From: Chloroflexota bacterium
GTDB lineage: Bacteria > Chloroflexota > Limnocylindria > Limnocylindrales > CSP1-4
NCBI GenBank assembly: GCA_021790715.1
Contig: JAJYGK010000173.1
Location: forward strand, 1 to 13,608
DNA length: 13,608 bases
Direction: 5' to 3'
The notes under the pieces were generated by a model. The model saw only the letters and a program-made list of their open reading frames with translations. It was not told the origin of the DNA and did no database searches. Of the stretch, positions 1 through 7,604 are shown piece after piece. How positions within the stretch are numbered: position 1 is the first letter of the stretch; the number at the start of each line of letters is the position of its first letter. The translations under genes and the position numbers were made by a program.

Positions 1-1283
1 ATACGCTCGACCGGCTCGCCGGTCTCCACGTGGCGCGCCAGGACCTCCTTGGCGCTGGTCCCCGAGATCCTGCCCTCGCCGACCATCGCGACGAGCCGCG
101 CCAGCTCGATGCCGGCGGCGAGGCCCGCGTCCCCGCGCTGCTTCGCGAGCCGCAGGAACTCGCCGCTCACCCAGTTCGCGAGCGCCTTCGGAGCCGGGCG
201 CCGGTCCGGCGGCATGTCCGCGGCCGCGGCGAGCGCGGCCTCGAAGAGGCCGGAGGCGGCCGGATCGGCCACGATGACGCCGGCGTCGTACGCGGAGAGC
301 CCGAGATCGGCGGCGTAGCGCTCGCGCCGGGCCGAGGGCAGCTCCGGCAGCGACGCGCGGATCGCGTCGAGCCACGCGGGATCGGCGCGGAGCGGCGGCA
401 GGTCGGGCTCGGGGAAGTACCGGTAGTCGTCCGAGTCCTCCTTGACCCGCATCGTGTACGTCTCGTTGCGGACGTCGTCCCAGCCGCGCGTCTCCTGCAC
501 GAGCGTCCCGCCGGACTCGAGCACGCCGGCCTGCCGGGCGATCTCGTGCGCGATCGCGCGCTCGACCGCGCGGAACGAGTTCATGTTCTTGACCTCGCTC
601 CGGATCCCGAAGGCGTCCGTCCCGGCCGGCCGGATCGAGACGTTCGCCTCGACCCGCATCTGCCCGTTCTCCATCTCCGCGTCGGATGCGCCGATGGCGC
701 GCAGCAGCAGCCGCAGCTCCTCCGCGTAGCGCCGCGCCTGCTCGGCCGTCCGGATGTCGGGCTCGGTCACGATCTCCATGAGCGGCAGGCCCGAGCGGTT
801 GAAGTCCACCAGGCTGATCCGCCGGCCCCGCTCGTCGGTCGTGTGCTGCAGCCGGGCCGTGTCCTCCTCGAGGTGCGCCCGCCGGATGCGCACCGTGAAC
901 GGCCCCTCGCGGGTGTCGAACGCAAGGTGCCCGTGGGCGGCCAGCGGCAGGTCGTACTGGCTGATCTGGTAGCCCTTGGGCAGATCCGGGTAGAAGTAGT
1001 TCTTGCGATCCCAGCGCGTGACGGCGGCGATCTCCGCGCCGAGCGCGACGCCCGTCGCCAGCACGAGCTCGACCGCGCGCCGGTTGATGACCGGCAGCAC
1101 CCCCGGCATGCCGAGGCAGACGGGGCACGTGCGGGTGTTCGGCCCGGCGTCGCGGAGGTCCGTCGAGCAGGCGCAGAACATCTTCGAGGCCGTGCGCAGC
1201 TGCGCGTGGACCTCGATCCCGATGACGGCCTCCCAGGCGACTCGTCCCGGCGCCGTCCGCGGCTGGGCCGCGGCGTCAGCCAT
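1..1283 (-). CDS. gatB: Aspartyl/glutamyl-tRNA amidotransferase subunit B, 3' end cut by window edge
   Basis: GatB is the tRNA-binding kinase subunit of GatCAB. It phosphorylates the side-chain carboxylate of mischarged Glu-tRNA(Gln) or Asp-tRNA(Asn), which is then amidated with ammonia from GatA. The frame starts at ATG 1283 and stays open to the window edge, giving about 427 codons. The family is usually about 475-480 residues, so most of the C-terminal YqeY-like tRNA-binding tail lies outside. Visible family signatures are the N-terminal WEAVIGIEVHAQL motif (about residues 18-30), two Cys pairs of the zinc site (C37/C39 and C53/C56, the second in CPVCLGMPG), the KNYFYPDLPKGYQISQYD stretch, and DYRYFPEPDLPPL further on. 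The ATG lies inside the end of the preceding aminotransferase gene (8-nt overlap), and a weak purine-rich GAGGG sits 7 nt upstream. Translational coupling is therefore likely. The family assignment is firm; only the C-terminus is unseen. Confidence 0.96.
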   Translation of the reverse strand, partial: MADAAAQPRTAPGRVAWEAVIGIEVHAQLRTASKMFCACSTDLRDAGPNTRTCPVCLGMPGVLPVINRRAVELVLATGVALGAEIAAVTRWDRKNYFYPDLPKGYQISQYDLPLAAHGHLAFDTREGPFTVRIRRAHLEEDTARLQHTTDERGRRISLVDFNRSGLPLMEIVTEPDIRTAEQARRYAEELRLLLRAIGASDAEMENGQMRVEANVSIRPAGTDAFGIRSEVKNMNSFRAVERAIAHEIARQAGVLESGGTLVQETRGWDDVRNETYTMRVKEDSDDYRYFPEPDLPPLRADPAWLDAIRASLPELPSARRERYAADLGLSAYDAGVIVADPAASGLFEAALAAAADMPPDRRPAPKALANWVSGEFLRLAKQRGDAGLAAGIELARLVAMVGEGRISGTSAKEVLARHVETGEPVER

Positions 1284-2520
1284 CGACCGACCCTCTGCCC
1301 GCCGGCGCCACGGCGCTGGCCGGGGGCGTGGCGGCCGCCGGGGATCCGTTCGCAAGACGTTCCACGAACCGCTCGATCCGGACGAGCGCCTCCTCCAGCT
1401 GCTCGTAGCTCGTCGCGTAGCACGCGCGCACGTGTCCCGCGCCCGACGGCCCGAACGAGTCGCCCGGCACGACCGCCACGTGCTCCTCGAAGAGGAGCCG
1501 CTCGCCGAACTGCTCGCTCGTCAGGCCGGTCGAGGAGATGTCCGGGAACGCGTAGAAGGCGCCGCGCGGCTCGGTCGTGGGCAGGCCGATCCGGTTGAGG
1601 CCGGCCACGAACATGCGCCGCCGGCGGTCGTACTCGGCCAGCATCCGTTCGACGTCGGGCTCTGCCTCGCGGAGCGCCACCAGGGCCGCGTCCTGGGCCG
1701 TGGTGGGGGCGCACATGATCTCGTACTGGTGCACCTTCACGATGCCCTCGAGCAGGTCGTGCGGGGCACACACGTACCCGATCCGCCAGCCCGTCATCGC
1801 GTAGGCCTTGGAGAAGCCGCCGATCAGCACCGTCCGCTCGCGCATCCCCGGCAGGCTCGAGATCGGCACGTGGCGGTGGCCGTCCCACACGAGCCGGTCG
1901 TAGATCTCGTCGCTGACCACGACGAGGTCGTGGCGGCGCGCGATCTCCGCGACCGCCTCGAGGACGTCGGGCGGCAGCACCGCGCCGGTGGGGTTGCAGG
2001 GGTAGCCCAGGAAGAGCACCTTCGTGCGCGGCGAGACACGGCGCTCGACCTCGGCCGGGTCCAGCGCGAACCCGTCCGAGGCATGGGTCGGGACGTGGAC
2101 CACGGTGGCCCCCGCGAAGACGACGTCGGGAACGTACGCGACGTATGACGGCTCGTGCAGCAGCACCTCGTCGCCGGGATCGACCAGCGCCTGCATCGTC
2201 GCGGCGACCGCCTCGGAGGCACCGACCGTCACGACGACCTCCGTCGCGGGGTCGTACGTCACGCCGTAGCGCCGCTCGAGGTGCTCCGCGATCGCGCGCC
2301 GCAGTTCGATCGTGCCGAGGTTGCTCGTGTAGTGCGTGCGCCCCGCCTCGAGCGAGCGGATGCCGGCGCGGACCACGACCTCTGGCGTCCCGAAGTCCGG
2401 CTCCCCGACGCCGAGCGAGATGACGTCCGGCATCGTCGCCATGACGTCGAAGAACTTGCGGATCCCGGAGGCGGGAACCGACGCGGCGCGTGCGGACACC
2501 CGGGAGCGAAGCGTGGACAT
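1276..2520 (-). CDS. PLP-dependent class I/II aminotransferase, PatA/AspC-like, inside the gat operon
   Basis: A 414-residue fold-type I aminotransferase that would exchange an amino group between an amino acid and a 2-oxo acid in the cytoplasm. Seen: the N-terminal SGIRKFFD motif, GEPDFGTP (39-46), YTSNLG, the NPTG loop (176-179), SDEIYD around D204/Y207 for the PLP pyridine and phenolic oxygen, the Schiff-base lysine K238 in GGFSKAYAMTGWRIGY, and R365 in GHVRACYA for the substrate carboxylate. The pattern, including KVHQYEIMCAPTTAQ, resembles Bacillus PatA (N-acetyl-LL-diaminopimelate aminotransferase) and related aspartate/alanine aminotransferases. The substrate cannot be decided from sequence alone. 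The last 22 residues are an Ala/Pro/Gly tail outside the fold. The start ATG shares one base with the gatA stop (TGATG) and is preceded by a strong SD inside gatA. The stop overlaps the gatB start by 8 nt, so it is embedded in the gat operon. Confidence 0.93.
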   Translation of the reverse strand: MSTLRSRVSARAASVPASGIRKFFDVMATMPDVISLGVGEPDFGTPEVVVRAGIRSLEAGRTHYTSNLGTIELRRAIAEHLERRYGVTYDPATEVVVTVGASEAVAATMQALVDPGDEVLLHEPSYVAYVPDVVFAGATVVHVPTHASDGFALDPAEVERRVSPRTKVLFLGYPCNPTGAVLPPDVLEAVAEIARRHDLVVVSDEIYDRLVWDGHRHVPISSLPGMRERTVLIGGFSKAYAMTGWRIGYVCAPHDLLEGIVKVHQYEIMCAPTTAQDAALVALREAEPDVERMLAEYDRRRRMFVAGLNRIGLPTTEPRGAFYAFPDISSTGLTSEQFGERLLFEEHVAVVPGDSFGPSGAGHVRACYATSYEQLEEALVRIERFVERLANGSPAAATPPASAVAPAGRGSVDG

Positions 2521-4112
2521 CAGTCTCCTCCCCGGCCAGAGGCCGGAATCGACGGGACGCGTGGTGGGGGCGTCGACGGATCGTCCAGCGCGGGCAGGTC
2601 TGTCGGCTCGAACCGGCGCCACTCGGCGTCGGCGGTGATCGCCTCGAAGGCGCGCCCGAGGCGCAGCACGCGCCCCTCGTCCCACGCCCGTCCGATGACC
2701 TGCAGGCCGACGGGCAGCCCGTCCGAGAGCCCGCACGGGACGGACAGGCCGGGCAGCCCGGCGACGCTGACGGGCAGCGTGCAGGTGTCCGAGAGGTACA
2801 TCGCGACCGGGTCCCGGAGCCGCGCTCCGAGCGGGAACGCGACCGTCGGGCTCGTCGGCGCGACGATCGCGTCGACCCGCTCGAACGCCGCGTCGAAGTC
2901 GGCCTTGATGAGCGTGCGCACCTTCTGCGCCTTCACGTAGTACGCGTCGTAGTAGCCGGCCGACAGCGCGTACGTGCCCAGCATGATCCGCCGCTTGACC
3001 TCGGGCCCGAAGCCGGTCCCGCGCGTCGCCAGGTAGTCCGCCAGCACGTCGCCGTCGCGCACCGAGTGGCCGAAGCGGATCCCGTCGTACCGGGCGAGGT
3101 TCGCCGAGGCCTCGGCGGGCGCGACGATGTAGTACGTCGCGAGTCCGTAGTCGGTGTGGGGCAGCGCGACGTCGACGATCTCCGCCCCGGCCGACTCGAG
3201 CGCGCTGACGGCCTCGCGCACGCGGGCCTCCACGCCCGTCTCCATGCCGGCCACGAAGTACTCGCGCGGCAGCCCGATGCGCAGGCCACGCAGGTAGCCG
3301 GCGGCCAGATCGTCGTCGTCCGGGAGATCCGCCAGGAAGTCCGGCACCGGGACGGGGCTCGACGTCGAGTCGCGGTCGTCCCGGCCCGCGACGGTCTGCA
3401 GGAGGGCGGCCGCGTCCCGCACGTCCCGGCCGAACGAGCCGACCTGGTCGAGCGAGCTGGCGAACGCGATGATCCCGAACCGGCTGACCCGGCCGTAGGT
3501 GGGCTTCATCCCCGTCACGCCGCAGAGCGCGGCGGGCTGCCGGATGGATCCGCCGGTGTCCGTGCCGATCGAGACGGCCGCGTGGTACGCCGCGACCGCC
3601 GCTGCCGAACCGCCGCTGCTGCCGCCGGGGACGCGGTCGAGCGCCCACGGGTTGGCGGTCGGGCCCCAGGCCGAGTGCTCGGTCGACGAGCCCATCGCGA
3701 ACTCGTCCATGTTCGTCTTGCCGAGCACCACCGCGCCCGCCTCGCGGATGCGCTCGGCGATGTGCGCGTCGAACGGCCCGACGAACCCCTCGAGGATCCG
3801 GCTGCCCGCGGTGGACGGCTGGCCGCGCGTCACCACCAGGTCCTTGAGCCCGACGGGGATGCCGAGCAGCGGGGGCAGCGCGGCGAGCGCAGCGGGGCCG
3901 TCCCGGCGGGCGGCGGCCAGGCGGGCGTCGGCACGGTCCGCCCCGGCCCGCGCGTCGTCGTCGTCGAGGAACATCCAGGCGTGCAGGGCCCGATCGGTCG
4001 CGTGCGCGAGGTGCAGGTGCGCCTCGATGAGCTCGCGCGCGCCGAACTCGCCGGCGCGCAGTCCGCGTGCCATCTCGTGCGCGTGCAGGCGCGTCAGCCG
4101 CCGGTCGCTCAC
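2520..4112 (-). CDS. gatA: Aspartyl/glutamyl-tRNA amidotransferase subunit A
   Basis: GatA is the glutaminase subunit of GatCAB. It hydrolyses glutamine and channels ammonia to GatB. The 530-residue product carries the amidase-signature fold with the full Ser-cisSer-Lys triad: K90 in PVGLKDLVV, S165 in VPGGSSGGSAAA and S189 in GTDTGGSIRQPAA. These are spaced as in characterised GatA proteins (75 and 24 residues apart). It is a little longer than the usual ~485, partly through a Pro/Gly-rich C-terminal tail (about the last 20 residues). The start is GTG at 4112; the N-terminus LTRLHAHEMARGLRAGEFGARELIEAHL matches the family, and no in-frame ATG lies upstream. No Shine-Dalgarno site precedes this GTG. 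It overlaps the stop of an 18-codon frame that itself begins at the gatC stop, so initiation probably depends on coupling. The gene ends in TGATG, shared with the aminotransferase. Confidence 0.96.
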   Translation of the reverse strand: MSDRRLTRLHAHEMARGLRAGEFGARELIEAHLHLAHATDRALHAWMFLDDDDARAGADRADARLAAARRDGPAALAALPPLLGIPVGLKDLVVTRGQPSTAGSRILEGFVGPFDAHIAERIREAGAVVLGKTNMDEFAMGSSTEHSAWGPTANPWALDRVPGGSSGGSAAAVAAYHAAVSIGTDTGGSIRQPAALCGVTGMKPTYGRVSRFGIIAFASSLDQVGSFGRDVRDAAALLQTVAGRDDRDSTSSPVPVPDFLADLPDDDDLAAGYLRGLRIGLPREYFVAGMETGVEARVREAVSALESAGAEIVDVALPHTDYGLATYYIVAPAEASANLARYDGIRFGHSVRDGDVLADYLATRGTGFGPEVKRRIMLGTYALSAGYYDAYYVKAQKVRTLIKADFDAAFERVDAIVAPTSPTVAFPLGARLRDPVAMYLSDTCTLPVSVAGLPGLSVPCGLSDGLPVGLQVIGRAWDEGRVLRLGRAFEAITADAEWRRFEPTDLPALDDPSTPPPRVPSIPASGRGGD

Positions 4113-4165
4113 CGGGGGTCCGATGCCGGCGCGGCCAGGTGCCGGCCCTCTCCCGCGTGCACCAT
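4109..4165 (-). other. 18-codon reading frame bridging gatC and gatA
   Basis: A minimal frame (ATG, 18 codons, TGA) fills the gap between gatC and gatA exactly. Its ATG shares one base with the gatC stop (TGATG) and its TGA overlaps the GTG start of gatA (GTGA). The predicted peptide begins MVHAGEGRHL and has no recognisable motif. Ribosomes finishing gatC could re-initiate here and then pass to gatA, which lacks its own Shine-Dalgarno site. It could also be coincidence, because ATG-like and GTGA junctions are common in GC-rich operons. A sequencing frameshift at the gatA 5' end is less likely, because the GatA N-terminus starting at GTG 4112 already looks complete. Confidence 0.3.
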
Positions 4166-4464
4166 CAATCGGCGCCCTCCACGACGACGGGGACGACGAA
4201 GTAGTCCCCCGCCCGCTCGGGCGCGCCGGCCAGGGCCTCGCCCGGCGTCAGCGACGCGCGAGGTGCGTCGTCGCGCAGGATGTTCTCGAGCTCGATCACC
4301 TGCGCCGTCGGCGGGATCGTGTCGGTGTCCAGGCGGGACAGGACCTGGTACTGGTCCAGGATGTGGTTGAGCTGCCCCTCCAGGAGCGCAAGCTCCGCGT
4401 CCGTGAGCCCGAGGCGGGCGAGGAGCGCCACGTGCTCGACGTCGGCGCGGGAGAGGCTGGCCAT
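4165..4464 (-). CDS. gatC: Aspartyl/glutamyl-tRNA amidotransferase subunit C
   Basis: GatC is the small belt subunit that wraps around the GatA-GatB interface and stabilises the complex. The 99-residue product has the usual length and pattern: N-terminal LSRADVEHVALLARLGLTDAEL, then the helix ending LNHILDQYQVLSRLDTDTIPPT, then LRDDAPRASLTPGEALAGAPERAGDYFVVPVV. The ATG at 4464 is the natural family start. No Shine-Dalgarno sequence precedes it; instead TATCAT ends 6 nt upstream, which suggests a leaderless transcript beginning at the ATG. It is the first gene of the gatC-gatA-aminotransferase-gatB run and lies 83 bp after the ligA stop on the same strand. Partial read-through from ligA is possible, but an own promoter is likely. 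Confidence 0.95.
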   Translation of the reverse strand: MASLSRADVEHVALLARLGLTDAELALLEGQLNHILDQYQVLSRLDTDTIPPTAQVIELENILRDDAPRASLTPGEALAGAPERAGDYFVVPVVVEGAD

Positions 4465-4470
4465 GGGTCG

Positions 4471-4476
4471 ATGATA
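4471..4476 (-). promoter_or_regulatory. Putative -10 hexamer for a leaderless gatC transcript
   Basis: On the minus strand TATCAT (5 of 6 to TATAAT) is followed by exactly six bases, CGACCC, and then the gatC ATG. With a standard -12 to -7 placement of the hexamer, position +1 is the A of ATG. No -35 match was seen at 17-18 bp spacing, and there is no Shine-Dalgarno site. The other intergenic bases (4477-4547) are GC-rich, with no clear T-tract terminator for ligA. Confidence 0.5.
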
Positions 4477-4547
4477 CCGGGATGCCGGTGCCGGGGCGCC
4501 CGTCCCGGCCCGGCGTTGGACCCCCGGCTGTCTGCCCCTGCGCGCTC

Positions 4548-6752
4548 CTACGCGCCGTCGCCGGCCAGCAATCGCCGGAAGCCGTCCTCGTCGAGCACCG
4601 GCACGCCGAGCTCCTGCGCCTTCGCCAGCTTCGAGCCGGCGTTCTCCCCGGCGACCACGTAGTCGGTCTTGCGGGAGACCGAACCCGCGGGGTGCCCGCC
4701 GGCGGCCCGGATCGCCTCCTCCGCCTCCTGCCGGCTGAACCCGGCCAGCGTGCCGGTCACCACGACCGTGCGCCCGGCCAGCGGCCCCGGCTCGCCGCCC
4801 GGCCCGCCGTCCGCCGCCCCGGCCGGGATCGCCCGGCGCACGGGTGCCTCCGCCTCGACGCCGGCCGACACGAGGTCGTCGAGCACGGCGCCGCCGGTCT
4901 CGCCGGCGAAGTACCCTGCAATGGCCTCGGCGACGATGCCGCCCACCCCCGGCACCTCCTGGAGGCGCGCCGGGTCCTCCCGGGCCGTGCGACGCAACTC
5001 GCGGGCGATGCGCGCCGTCCAGCCCTCGGGACCGCCCATCGGCTCGCCGTCCGCGGGCGGCCAGGTCGACGCCGCCCAGCCGGCCAGGTCGATCGCGGTC
5101 TGCTCGCCGACCTGCGGAATGCCGAGCGCGTTGAGGATCCGCGCGAGCGGACGCCGGCGCGACCGCTGGATCGCCTCGTACAGGTTCTGCGCGCTCTTGC
5201 GGCCGAACCGGTCGAGCGACTCGAGGTCCTCCACCGTCAGGCGGTAGAAGTCGCCGCGCGAGCGGACCATGCCGCGCTGGAGCAGCTGGCCAAGCACGGC
5301 CCACCCGGCGCCCTCGATGTCCATCCCGGACCGACCGGCGAAGTGCCCGTATTCCTGCCCCACGCGGGCCGGGCACAGCGAGTTGGGGCAGTAGTGCCTG
5401 ACGGCGCCCTCGTCACGGACGATCGGCGTCCCGCAGACGGGGCAGCGCTCGGGCATCTCGAAGACGCGCTCGTCGCCCGTGCGCCGGTCGGCGAGCGGCC
5501 GCACGACCTCGGGAATGACGTCGCCGGCCTTCTGCAGGATCACGTGGTCCCCGATCCGGATGTCCCTGCGCCGGACCTCGTCGAGGTTGTGGAGCGTGGC
5601 ACGCGCGACGGTGGAGCCGGCGACCTTCGCCGGGCGCAGGTGGGCGACCGGCGTCAGGGTCCCGGTCCGCCCGACGTAGGGGACGATGTCCTCCACGACG
5701 GTCTCGACCTGCTCGGGCGGGAACTTGTAGGCGATCGCCCAGCGCGGCGCCCGGGCGACCATCCCCAGGCGGCGTTGCTGATCGAACCGGTCGACCTTGA
5801 CCACCACGCCGTCGGTCTCGTACTCGAGCCCGTGTCGCGCCTCCTGCCAGCGCTTTAGGAGCGCGATGACGCCGTCGATGTCGAGCCCGACCTCGTGGTG
5901 GGGCTCCACCGGGAAGCCGAGTTGGGCCAGGCGATCCAGGGCCTGGGACTGGCTCTCCACGGGCCCTCCCGGCGACTGCGCCGCGGCCCCCGGCTCGTTC
6001 CCGGCCGACGATTCGGCCTCGCTGAGCGCGGTTGCCTGCGCAGGCGCCGTCAGCAGCTGGTATCCCCAGAACGAGAGCCGGCGGCGCGCCGTGATCTGCG
6101 GGTCGAGCTGCCGGAGCGAACCGGCGCCGCTGTTGCGCGGGTTGGCATACAGCGGCAGGCCGGCCTCCTCGCGTTCGGCGTTGATCCGCGCGAACTCCGC
6201 CTTCGGCATGTAGACCTCGCCGCGCACCTCGAGGTCGGCCCGGTCGGCGAGCCGAGCCGGGATGACCTCGATCGTGCGCACGTTCGGCGTGACGTCCTCG
6301 CCGGTCGTGCCGTCGCCGCGGGTCGCCCCGCGCGCCAGCCGCCCGCCCTCGTACCGGAGGCTGATCGCGAGCCCGTCGATCTTGAGCTCGGCGACGTAGT
6401 GAAGCTCCGGTGCGGGCTCGGGGGCCGAAGGGAGGCCGAGCCCGCGGCGGACGCGCGCATCGAACGCGCGCAGCTCGTCCTCGCCGAACGCGTTCGAGAG
6501 CGACAGCATCGGACGCTCGTGGCGGACCTCGGCGAAGCGGCCTGCCGGTGCCGCGCCGACGCGCTGGGTGGGCGAATCGGGCGTCACGAGCTCCGGGTGA
6601 GCCTGCTCGAGCTCGACGAGCTCCCGCATCAGGGCGTCGTACTCGGCGTCGGTCAGCTCCGGCGCATCCTCGACGTAGTAGAGGCGGTTCGCGCGCTCGA
6701 TCCGGGCGCGGAGGTCGGCGGCGCGCGCCGCCGGGTCGATCACCTCGTCCAT
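4548..6752 (-). CDS. ligA: NAD-dependent DNA ligase LigA
   Basis: LigA seals nicks in duplex DNA during replication and repair, using NAD+ as AMP donor. The 734-residue product shows the Ia domain (RANRLYYVEDAPELTDAEYDALMREL), the adenylation motif with nucleophile K124 in AELKIDGLAI, the DGVVVKVD motif, and the OB-fold region. These are followed by a Cys4 zinc finger (CPVCGTP...YCPNSLCPARV), helix-hairpin-helix repeats, and a C-terminal BRCT domain (about the last 77 residues, starting LAGRTVVVTGTL). It is longer than E. coli LigA (671). One cause is an Ala/Ser/Gln/Gly-rich insertion of roughly 30 residues between GYQLLTAPA and QALDRLAQLGFPV. The start chosen is ATG 6752 (MDEVIDPAARAAD); a TTG three codons upstream is in frame but would overlap the probable -10 hexamer. 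The gene is oriented with gatC downstream and diverges from the DinB-like gene. Confidence 0.96.
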   Translation of the reverse strand: MDEVIDPAARAADLRARIERANRLYYVEDAPELTDAEYDALMRELVELEQAHPELVTPDSPTQRVGAAPAGRFAEVRHERPMLSLSNAFGEDELRAFDARVRRGLGLPSAPEPAPELHYVAELKIDGLAISLRYEGGRLARGATRGDGTTGEDVTPNVRTIEVIPARLADRADLEVRGEVYMPKAEFARINAEREEAGLPLYANPRNSGAGSLRQLDPQITARRRLSFWGYQLLTAPAQATALSEAESSAGNEPGAAAQSPGGPVESQSQALDRLAQLGFPVEPHHEVGLDIDGVIALLKRWQEARHGLEYETDGVVVKVDRFDQQRRLGMVARAPRWAIAYKFPPEQVETVVEDIVPYVGRTGTLTPVAHLRPAKVAGSTVARATLHNLDEVRRRDIRIGDHVILQKAGDVIPEVVRPLADRRTGDERVFEMPERCPVCGTPIVRDEGAVRHYCPNSLCPARVGQEYGHFAGRSGMDIEGAGWAVLGQLLQRGMVRSRGDFYRLTVEDLESLDRFGRKSAQNLYEAIQRSRRRPLARILNALGIPQVGEQTAIDLAGWAASTWPPADGEPMGGPEGWTARIARELRRTAREDPARLQEVPGVGGIVAEAIAGYFAGETGGAVLDDLVSAGVEAEAPVRRAIPAGAADGGPGGEPGPLAGRTVVVTGTLAGFSRQEAEEAIRAAGGHPAGSVSRKTDYVVAGENAGSKLAKAQELGVPVLDEDGFRRLLAGDGA

Positions 6753-6760
6753 GCCCGGCA

Positions 6761-6766
6761 ATGGTA
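6761..6766 (-). promoter_or_regulatory. Putative -10 hexamer upstream of ligA
   Basis: TACCAT on the minus strand lies 8 nt before the ligA ATG at 6752, and no Shine-Dalgarno site intervenes (TGCCGGGC). This would give a leaderless or nearly leaderless mRNA, as proposed for gatC, vapB and pcrA, although the spacing is two bases longer. No -35 element was recognised. If real, it excludes the upstream TTG start, whose first base lies within the hexamer. Confidence 0.35.
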
Positions 6767-6855
6767 CGCAGCCGCGTCCTGCCGGACGTCGCCCGTCGAC
6801 GCGACAACCGGCACGCGCGGGAGCGACGGTTCGGTACAGGCGTCGCCCCGTGGGG

Positions 6856-6879
6856 CTCCAGCGCTCCAGCGCTCCGGCG
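6856..6879 (+). repeat. Three tandem 8-bp units in the ligA/DinB-like divergent spacer
   Basis: CTCCAGCG occurs twice in direct succession, followed by a one-base variant CTCCGGCG. The run lies in the 187-bp gap between the divergent starts of ligA and the DinB-like gene. No function can be assigned. It may be a chance short repeat in GC-rich DNA or part of a regulatory site. Confidence 0.35.
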
Positions 6880-6939
6880 ACAGGGGTTCCCCGGAAACAT
6901 GCCGTCGTCTGTCAGGTATCAGGCGCGATAGTGCGACCC

Positions 6940-7407
6940 ATGGACAGATCCGACGTGCTGATCGAGATGGCGGATGGTCGGTCGGCCCTGAAGCTCACGC
7001 TGGCAGGGCTCTCGGACCGCGACATGGAGGAGCGCGTGAACGGGGCGTGGACGCGTCGCGACGTGCTCGCGCACCTCGAGGCGTGGGAGCGCCGGGCGGC
7101 GGCCCTGTACGACTCGCTGCGGGCCGGGCGAGACCCGGACTACGTCGAGGAGGGCGCCTCGGGCGACGCGCTCAACGAGCGCATGTTCGCGGAGAACCGC
7201 CGGCGTTCGCTCGACGACGTGCGGCGCGGCGAGACCGAGGCATACGAGGCGCTGGTGCGGTTGGTCGAGACCGCGCCGGAGGCCGACCTGTTCGATCCGG
7301 ACCGGTTCGCGTGGACCGGGGGCCGGCCGTTCGTCGGGTGGATCCTGGGCAACAGCAGCGCCCATTACGACGACCACGCGGACCAGCTGTCGGCTGTGCG
7401 CACGTGA
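6940..7407 (+). CDS. DinB/ClbS-like four-helix-bundle protein
   Basis: A 155-residue product starting at ATG 6940 (MDRSDVLIEMADGR); an in-frame GTG three codons upstream is an alternative. It has the outline of the DinB-like superfamily, closest in look to the ClbS/DfsB and DUF1706-type members. There is an early helix with LAGLSDRDMEERV, then WTRRDVLAHLEAWERRAAAL, whose His is typical of the metal/ligand site of the fold, and finally the C-terminal FVGWILGNSSAHYDDHADQL with further His and Asp residues. Known members act in thiol-dependent transfer, isomerisation or protection against toxic metabolites, but no specific activity can be claimed here. No transmembrane segment or signal peptide is seen. 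Its stop overlaps the GTG start of the broken VOC gene (GTGA), so the two were probably one operon. A GATAGT hexamer 7 nt upstream of the ATG may be a -10. Confidence 0.75.
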   Translation: MDRSDVLIEMADGRSALKLTLAGLSDRDMEERVNGAWTRRDVLAHLEAWERRAAALYDSLRAGRDPDYVEEGASGDALNERMFAENRRRSLDDVRRGETEAYEALVRLVETAPEADLFDPDRFAWTGGRPFVGWILGNSSAHYDDHADQLSAVRT

Positions 7408-7604
7408 GGGTGCTGTTCGTCGCCGGCTTCGGACCCGTCGCGCCGGACGTCGACGCGGCCAGGGCGCCGTACCGCGATGCGCTCGGCCTCGCATTCGAGG
7501 CCGGTGCGACGCCGTCGTGCTGCCGCTCGTCGGTGGCCTGGCGCTCTCCCGGGGGTCAGGCGGTGACCACGGTGAGGCCGAGTGCGCGGGCCGCCTGCGC
7601 CTGA
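7404..7604 (+). pseudogene. 5' fragment of a VOC (glyoxalase/bleomycin-resistance-like) family gene
   Basis: From GTG 7404, overlapping the stop of the DinB-like gene by 4 nt, the frame reads RVLFVAGFGPVAPDVDAARA, then PYRDALGLAFEAG. This is the beta-alpha start of VOC-superfamily proteins (strand, then D..A...YRD.LGL), which are normally about 120-150 residues. After about 32-34 codons the similarity stops. The frame continues with unrelated sequence (ATPSCCRSSVAWRSP) to a stop at 7602-7604, inside the antisense end of the vapC-like gene. The rest of the VOC domain, including the later metal-binding residues, is absent, so the product should not be functional. The break, between about 7500 and 7556, adjoins the toxin-antitoxin module, so a deletion or insertion event bringing in vapBC is a reasonable inference. 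The family call rests on a short match. Confidence 0.6.

Noticed and set aside
2521..3648. In-frame upstream extension of the aminotransferase through gatA
   Set aside because: The extension is the off-frame translation of gatA. The family N-terminus and a strong SD place the start at 2520, so this is not a fusion.
2490..4370. Plus-strand frame of about 626 codons opposite gatA and gatC
   Set aside because: Arg/Ala/Val-rich shadow with no motif; gatA and gatC carry complete family signatures on the minus strand.
6753..6761. TTG start of ligA three codons upstream
   Set aside because: ATG 6752 gives the normal N-terminus and the TTG overlaps the probable -10 hexamer.
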